Below are positions 57,525-64,000 of a stretch of DNA of 64,000 nt, piece after piece. How positions within the stretch are numbered: position 1 is the first letter of the stretch; the number at the start of each line of letters is the position of its first letter. The position numbers were made by a program, and so were the translations under genes. The stretch spans positions 310,001 to 374,000 of the forward strand of contig JAJNNX010000032.1 in NCBI GenBank assembly GCA_023159155.1, in the 5' to 3' direction. The notes under the pieces were generated by a model, which had not been told where the DNA came from, ran no database searches, and worked only from the letters and a program-made list of their open reading frames with translations. The stretch is from Ustulina deusta (taxonomy: Eukaryota > Ascomycota > Sordariomycetes > Xylariales > Xylariaceae).

Positions 57525-59066
57525 GATCTCTTCGTCAGAAGTCTAATGAGATAGACTCTATGCGCTCCCGCTCTGTGTTTCTCTATGACGGCGGGGGAGG
57601 AGAGAGAGAGGGGAATACGGCGAGAGTCGCACAAGGGCGTCACTATCATGGGTCACCATCGGCCTTAAATACCAAATATTCTACGCGAACGGGCTGCTAG
57701 GATTATCCCTCGATTGTAAAGTTGTGCTTCGGGTGACAGAACTCTCACACCGCCGTTGCTGATTGGGCTGGATTCGGTGTATGCTCGACCGGATTCAGAC
57801 TTATAAGCTAAGTGCCCCACAATATATGTACCCCACAATGCGGTGTCTTGGATTATTCTATGCTAGGAGGCGGGGGACAAGAAAGGTTGGAATGTGGGAA
57901 ACTTATAGTCTTTGTCATTATTACATTGAATTATGCTCTAGAAGTTTAAACTGTGTAGGTACCGGTTTTAGACTTATATGGATAGTTTGGCTATGGATAA
58001 GAAAGTACCTAACACCCAGTGAGGTGGGTTCTCCTTTTTCCCCCTTTTATTTTCTTAACTCATGACTCAACTCTGTCGTTCCTGAACCAAACACTCGGAT
58101 CTCCAACCTCTACAAGGGGGAACTGTGTTAAATCCGATGATTGTAGTCTACAACTTAGATAGGCCGTGCACGCTGTTAGCATGCATGCCAGCACTTGAGT
58201 TATTATAACATTGTTTTTCTGGACCTCCGCATTGTTATCCCAGAGTGCTGTTGCAAAGGATAAAAAAATAAAAAACATGTGGCGATAAAGAAATAATGCC
58301 TAGTTTCCTATTATTGTTGAAAGCAATTACAGGTGTCTATTGAGGCTGCTTTAACTCGCGAATAAATACTAGATAGCTATTCGTAATAACTAGAGCCCCT
58401 AATTTTCGAATCGAGATCTCTACGGGTAGTTTCGTACCACTACAACCGAACAAACCCACAATATTAACTGTAAGACGGCGAGATGATACTACTCCGCATT
58501 GACCTGGCATAGGCAAAGCGAGCTCTGAAAGTTCGAAGTGATAGGCCCATACCATGCATCTGAAATCTCAAAACATTGCAATCGCTTGAGATCGAATAGT
58601 CGGCCCATTTTGCCTTGATTTCCTCAACACCGAAATATCTAGGAGTAAAGAATTGCGATTTCGATCCAAGGGAATTTATAGTTATAAGAGACAGATCACA
58701 ATCCAAAGACTTAGGCATGATCTCAGCTATACGAAAAAAAAGCTGTGTGATTCATTCCCTAGGCAGATAGGAGCCGAAGGAGATTTGGCAGATATTATCA
58801 ATCGGTTGGGAAAATTTTCCCGATCTTTAGCAAACAGGCATTGCTTTGGCGACCAAATTCTACTCATTTGCTCATAGCTGCAATGCTATAATTATAGGTA
58901 AGTACCTACGCAAGAGCGGATGCTGGAGAATGAAAACCTCATGTGTGCGACATCACACCGATGACGTGATAAAGCGATTCACGGTAGGTAATTATAGAAC
59001 TGTCGGATCATCATCATCATCATACTATCAGTTCAATTCTCGCTAAATAAATAATTTTTTTCGTAT
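57525..59066. other. intergenic region
   Basis: Upstream of the GH43 gene and 3' of the MFS gene. Minus-strand open frames at 58337-58718 were examined and not accepted. A short CAT repeat lies near 59010-59021. Confidence 0.45.
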
Positions 59067-61200
59067 CTAAATGCTGTCCGACGCGTCGTCTGCCTTGCTC
59101 GTCTTCACCGCGTTCATCTTGCGCTCGACCTTGTCGGTCAATAGATCCCTGGCGTCTTTCGCGAAGAGGCAGCCCAGGAGGGCGATGGCGCCGAAGCCGA
59201 AGCTGGCCAGGTACACCGTCTGGAAGGCCTGCGAGTAGGCGGTGGGTATGGCGGCGGAGACGGCCTGGGCGACGTCCGTCGTCAAGCCGGGGAACTTGGG
59301 CAGCGTTCCGCCGAGAATGGCAGCCGCCAGGGACGGGACCTGGTCCTCGGGAAGGCCGGCAGCGATGGCCACGGGGCCGACGTTGTGAGTCACGGTGAAT
59401 TTTAAGCGGTTCGAGAGGATCGTGCTGTAGACGGCGACGGCGATGGAGCCGCCGGCGGAGCGGATCGAAGCGAGCAGACCGGACGCCAGACCGATGTCCT
59501 CGGGCTTGCAGAAGAGCGGCGCGATTGCTAGCGCGGTCAGCTCGATCACGCCGACGAAGAACGGGCCGACGAGCGTCAGCGCGATCCCCACGCTCATTTT
59601 CCCGGGGGTGAGCGCTGCCAGAGAACCGACGAAGCCGACCATGGCGAAAGTCGAGAACATCATCCAGTATCGAACGTTGATTTTTTTCCATTTTATAATA
59701 AACCCGCCGGCAACTTGTCCGATAGCCGTGGCGCTTGGGACGGTGGCCTAGGGGAAAGTGAATTAGCCGAAAGATAATTTTATGAAAGAGGGGGGGGGGA
59801 GAAATCTTTACCGAAAGCCAACCACCATAGGAGATGTCTGAAGTGAACAATGCTTTGACCTGCTGCGGCCAAAGGAGCACTGCTGAGTAGTAGAACATCT
59901 ACAGTACAGTCAGCTTGCTACTCCGTGAATCACGTTCAAGTTTGACTTACGGTTGCAACAGTAGCACAGGCAACCAAGCTGATGAAGCCGCGGTTGCGGA
60001 AGAACTTGACGGGAATTGCGGGATATTCAAGGTCGGCGTAACTCTCGTATACAAAGAGAATGATGAGAAGAACGCCACCGACGACAATCGTTGAAAGCGT
60101 CGTGGCCGACTTCCACGGGTAGATTGTGCCGCCAACGCTGATGCCAATCAGGAAGAGGGTGAGACCGGCAATCCACAAGAAAGTGCCCACATCTTTAAGA
60201 TTCTCGAGTTAGTCTATCTGCGGCACCACGTCTGGGCCGGATACTCTTCCAACTTACAGTCGAGCTGCTTGAGGATCTGTCGCTTCGTCTTTCGCTCGTG
60301 GAGGAGGTCAAACGTCGGAGGGTGGTAGAAGATGAAAAGCAAAACAACGGCTACGGCCACGATGATGGTGTTGATGTGGTACGTCCATCGCCAGCCGAGC
60401 TTTGGGTTTTCGAAGATGGCGCGAGCTTTTTGCATTATCCGTCAGCGTAGTCCGCAGGGGATGGTGAAAACGACAAAGATTACGAACAGATGACGGAGCC
60501 GATGCCGGCAATGGGCGCGCTGGTACCGAAGATGAACGATAGTACCAATGGGCGATACTTGTTCGGGACCAATTCGCCGACGGCCACGTTGAAGCTCAAT
60601 TGCACCGTCTCGCCGATGCCGTAAATTGTGCTGCCCACAATCAAGCTGTTGACATTTTGGGCCGTCGAACAAACGACGATGCCGACGAGAGCAACGCAGT
60701 TGCCAATAATGAAGAACCATCGTCGCCCAAAGAGATCGGAAAGACGTCCAAGAATTGTATAAGTGAAGGACAAGGCTAGGGTCCGGCCAATGTTGACCCA
60801 AGCTATATAAGGGCTGGGTCCTGGACGAGCAGCATCATTAGTACGATAGCCCTTGTTACGATCCAAGGCCAATGAAAACGTACCAATATCCGCATTAATA
60901 TAGGACAAAATATTAGTTGGGAAGAGTAAAAAGATGTAAGCGGATATGGAGGAGAGACAGAAGCCCTAGAGATTCCCATTAGCATCGGAGAGGGTCATCA
61001 AGTGATGCGAGTCTACTCACAGCCAGGGCTCCTAGAAAGCCGACGGAGTAGAAATAGTCCTTGGGAAGGTCATCGCCCAGGGCTTCCGCGCGGATAGAGA
61101 TAGCATCATCGTCACGACTCTGCTGACGGTCCGAGTCCCGCGAAGCCTCCTCGAAGTCGAAGACTGCTTTGGTCGTTATGATGTCTTTCTCGTCTAACAT
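59067..61200 (-). CDS. MFS exporter of the TRI12 (trichothecene efflux/siderophore-type) family
   Basis: Exons 61200-61021, 60965-60884, 60820-60488, 60425-60258, 60192-59951, 59898-59812 and 59747-59067 give 590 aa. The sequence is a multi-spanning transporter with an acidic cytosolic N-terminus. The first loop holds GRLSDLFGRRWFFIIG, the MFS motif A, followed by YGIGETVQLSFNVAVGELVPNKYRP, typical of the TRI12 group with 14 predicted membrane segments. These are plasma-membrane proton antiporters exporting toxins, siderophores or other small molecules. The substrate here cannot be inferred. The third exon is joined through an atypical donor GTTCGT. The C-terminus is basic and cytosolic. Confidence 0.87.
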
Positions 61201-62836
61201 GTTGGCGATATAACTTGACTCTCGACGGCTCTATGGAACTCGAAACCAAAGCATTCATCGAGCTAAATAGGAAAATAGAGGGAAATGAAAGAGGAGAGAG
61301 TTACTTTTACACTTGCGATTGCCACACGTGGGGATTCACTGCATCACTATCGGGGTAGTGATCGGCTTTTTAAGAAGAGTTATCTTTTGTTAATCCTGCA
61401 CGAAGGCTTCCGTGCAGGCGGTTCGATACAACTGCGTTGGGTCTCATTGTGGACTCTCCGCTATGCCTGGCAACTTGGAACCTTGTCATAGCGTACAGTA
61501 TCCAGGAGATGAGGTCCACTGGACTAACAGACTACCTAGTGTATACTACACTACAGTAATGCAGACTGGCTTGGAGCGGTTTTCGGATCCTCGTCGTTAT
61601 CCGTATTACATGTATACTAGTCTAGATACTGTCGGCATCCAAGAAAGACCCTCTCCCCCAGTATCTTGATTCTTAGCGTAGTCTAGTTGGGGACAAGTGC
61701 GGCACCCTACCGATCGCGAAGTGGGGACCACAAAGGCGAAGTTGAGTTATACCTTGTCAGAACCTGGTAACATCGCACTTGCACTATCCAGTTTTAGTAA
61801 ATGGTTAAGAGATCTCTTTTTAGTCTATTGTACCATACATTATAACAGGTAAGCCACAGTAGCCGAGAACTAGGTGGCTCTACGCTAGGAAAAGCGTTTC
61901 TCTCTCCAGGATTTACCGAAGTGCCCAGATGGTGTACCGGTAGTTGAGAATCTCTGGTTTCTTGTACTGCACATGGTAACCAGTTTCCTCGATATGCCGA
62001 GATGCGCAACGAGGGGAGGGTGGTAGACAATGCTGCGTCACTCGGAGTTTGTTTCGATGAAGAACAGCCCGCAATCTCGGGTACTACTCGGGTGACCGGG
62101 AGCTTATGCCATCAGATACCAAGGTAGTATTTTTATGCTTTATGTTATGCATAAAGCAAGATTGTTCGAAACACTCTGATGTTGGGGTACCCAGTCTAGT
62201 TGAAACGTCGCAGCAAGAGAGCTGAGGGAAGATCTGGAATTCAGGACGGGAAAAAAGATTGGCGAGACAATGTCTGCGTAGTGCACACACCGAGTGGATG
62301 AGTACTATTGCGGCGTGTAGTGTACGGTACTGTACACGTGTAGTGCCTAGCTTGCCTTCACTGCGAGCCCAATAATATTGCCGCATGCTGGCTCCTACGT
62401 CCTAATCCGGAGGTGATCAGCAGCCACTCCGCCAACGCCATCTCTCGGCGCTACTTACTCCTGGTCGATGAGAGTGGGCCTCTTAGGCTGGAATGTTCCG
62501 CCCAGAGTTCAGTGCAACCAAGATACCCACACAAGGGCACAGTCGGCTAGCGTGCGTAAGCGTCCCTGAATCTGCCTACTCCTGACAATGCCTGCCTGTC
62601 GCGGTACTATCACGGCCGTGGTATCCTGTTATTTTGCTATACTGCATTATAGTGGTGCTTTGTTGGCCTGGCCAGGTTGTGGTTTATGCGGTACTACGCT
62701 AGTAATCAGTTGTGCAGTGTATATACTAGTAGTAGGTATACTGTCCGTAGATAGTAGTATTAATAAGATATGTGCGGTATTAGTCGTGTCGGGGGCTTAT
62801 TTGGATCAGATCAGTTGTGGTTGGGGGCCGACCGGC
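61201..62836. other. intergenic region
   Basis: Includes the MFS promoter and the 3' flank of the enoyl-CoA hydratase gene. Near 62690-62760 the sequence becomes TAGTAG/TATACT-rich. No gene was recognised. Confidence 0.45.
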
Positions 62837-63670
62837 TTAAAGCTTGCTCGCCTTCCATTGCGGCTCCCTCTTTTCCGAGAATGCCTGGAGACCCTCGAGG
62901 ATATTCTCGCCACGCTGCAGCTCCGCAAACTCCTTCTCGAGCGTCCATTCGACCGCTCGTTCTACGCTGGCCGTCTCCCAACCTTGTCGCAGCCCGGCGC
63001 GTGTGCAGATGATGGCGTCTGGGCTGTTCTGGGCTATCATCTCCGCATATTTCACTGCCTCGACTACCACCTGGTCTTTGGGTGTCACCTTGTTAACAAT
63101 GCCCCATTGATACATCTCTTGTGCCGTGACCTTCCGACCCGTCATCGCAATTTCGGATGCTCGCTGAAGCCCAATGGTGCGTATCAGCCGTGGCAGAGCG
63201 CCTCCTATGGCAGCGAGGCCCCTCTTCACCTCGGGGAGGCCAAAGTAGGCATCTTCAGCCGCCACAACAAGGTCGCAGTTGACTACGAACTCGCAACCCC
63301 CGCCCATTGCCAGTCCGTTTACGGCAGCGATCACGGGCTTCTTGCCGAGCCGGCGACTGAGGGGCTTGAAGGCTGGCGAATTTCCCATGCGGTTCTTGGG
63401 GTCTGAATCGTCAGACATGGAATTATTCCATTCTTTGAGATCGGCGCCTGCTGAAAACGCACGGCCGGTGCCCGTGATGATGGCTACGCTGAGGCGTGGC
63501 TCTTGGTCAAACCACTTCCATACCGAGTCCATCTCCCACTGTCCGGTGGTTGACATGGCATTGAGGTCTTTTGGCCGGTCCATGCGTACCAAGAGTACTC
63601 TAGGTGCTGGATACGATAGCTTTAGAAAGGTAGGGGTTGGTGGCGGAGGGGTCTCTGTTGGTGCTGCCAT
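62837..63670 (-). CDS. peroxisomal enoyl-CoA hydratase/isomerase family protein
   Basis: A single exon of 277 aa from the ATG at 63670. Crotonase-fold motifs are clear: ITGTGRAFSAGADLKEW (oxyanion hole) and GLAMGGGCEFVVNCDLVVAAEDAYFGLPEVKRGL, with Glu127 and Glu147 at the positions of the two catalytic glutamates of hydratases. The protein ends in SKL, the canonical type 1 peroxisomal targeting signal. It should hydrate or isomerise 2-enoyl-CoA in peroxisomal beta-oxidation or a related side pathway. The frame is open upstream to 63823, but MAAPTETPPP is the best start because Kozak context and family length agree. Confidence 0.9.
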   Translation of the reverse strand: MAAPTETPPPPTPTFLKLSYPAPRVLLVRMDRPKDLNAMSTTGQWEMDSVWKWFDQEPRLSVAIITGTGRAFSAGADLKEWNNSMSDDSDPKNRMGNSPAFKPLSRRLGKKPVIAAVNGLAMGGGCEFVVNCDLVVAAEDAYFGLPEVKRGLAAIGGALPRLIRTIGLQRASEIAMTGRKVTAQEMYQWGIVNKVTPKDQVVVEAVKYAEMIAQNSPDAIICTRAGLRQGWETASVERAVEWTLEKEFAELQRGENILEGLQAFSEKREPQWKASKL

Positions 63671-64000
63671 GGTGTTGTCGTGTGTCAGCACCGAGGTGGC
63701 GTAGTGTATAATAATCGTAGATGGCTGGGTTGAATGATGGGAGCACGCTCGGTGACTGCAAACGACACTGATGATACACTTCCACGTTGTGGCGCGAGCA
63801 AAACGTGGTGTGATGAAACTCACTACACTGAATGCAAGACATCACGTTTTCCACGTTGTCCACGTTTTCCCCACGATATAGATATCCTCTTTCAGCCAAA
63901 GTCACAGTGGCATTTTGCAGATCCACTACCTACACTAGTGCACTAGCGTATTTGGTAGCGTGCCAACATGCAGTACACCAGGTAGGAACTAGGATTCCGT
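63671..64000. other. 5' flank of the enoyl-CoA hydratase gene
   Basis: Promoter region up to the window edge, with repeated CCACGTT/TTTTCCACG motifs at 63780-63875. No further gene was seen. Confidence 0.45.

Noticed and set aside
58337..58718. Two overlapping minus-strand frames that could be a broken gene
   Set aside because: Fragments such as KLPVEISIRKLGALVI look protein-like, but I could not tie them to a family or join them with splice sites.

Overview
The window looks like nuclear DNA of a filamentous ascomycete (Pezizomycotina, probably a sordariomycete). The basis is short spliceosomal introns of about 50-150 nt with GT-AG or GC-AG ends and CTAAC/CTGAC branch sites, Zn2Cys6 regulation, TIM50, Vta1 and Rrp41 orthologues, GH43 and tyrosinase enzymes, TACCTAGGTA-type intergenic motifs and one RIP-like decayed gene. 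Lineage is inferred from gene content only.

Layout. 0.5-2.4 kb: ankyrin-vWA protein (-). 3.5-14.2 kb: a possible small metabolic neighbourhood with an MDR oxidoreductase (+), a class III aminotransferase ending in a MYND-like zinc motif (+), a tyrosinase carrying an extra galectin-like domain (-) and an NRPS-like protein with a partial condensation domain and an adenylation domain (+). After a gene-poor 3.7 kb comes a 963-residue Zn2Cys6 regulator (+). 24.0-26.8 kb: a small cysteine-rich secreted protein (+) and TIM50 (-). 28.5-33.5 kb is repeat-rich: a tRNA-like segment, a composite tandem array, a hypothetical gene (-), microsatellites, a hypothetical gene with an in-frame TAG (+), a second array of the same repeat family in opposite orientation, a MITE-like element and a 61-bp tandem repeat. 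34.0-36.5 kb: a hypothetical gene and an APH-type kinase. 37.4-40.6 kb: two decayed genes (protein kinase, TPR protein). 41.6-49.2 kb is core genome: a 2EXR/F-box-like protein, Rrp41, an ER PDI and Vta1. 49.6-63.7 kb: SDR, zinc ADH, CAP protein, GH43 glycosidase, TRI12-type MFS exporter and a peroxisomal enoyl-CoA hydratase.

The most striking observation is that an intron of the ADH gene (52646-52777, + strand) and an intron of the GH43 gene (56746-56884, - strand) are homologous from donor to acceptor although the genes are unrelated. This is the signature of introner-like elements, i.e. recently spread mobile introns. A second ADH intron (52396-52521) looks like an older copy. Other notable items are two unusual domain fusions (aminotransferase-MYND, tyrosinase-galectin) and related tandem arrays in opposite orientation around 28.6-31.96 kb.

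Exon boundaries were derived by hand from splice consensus plus frame continuity. All family names rest on motifs seen by eye, without any database search.
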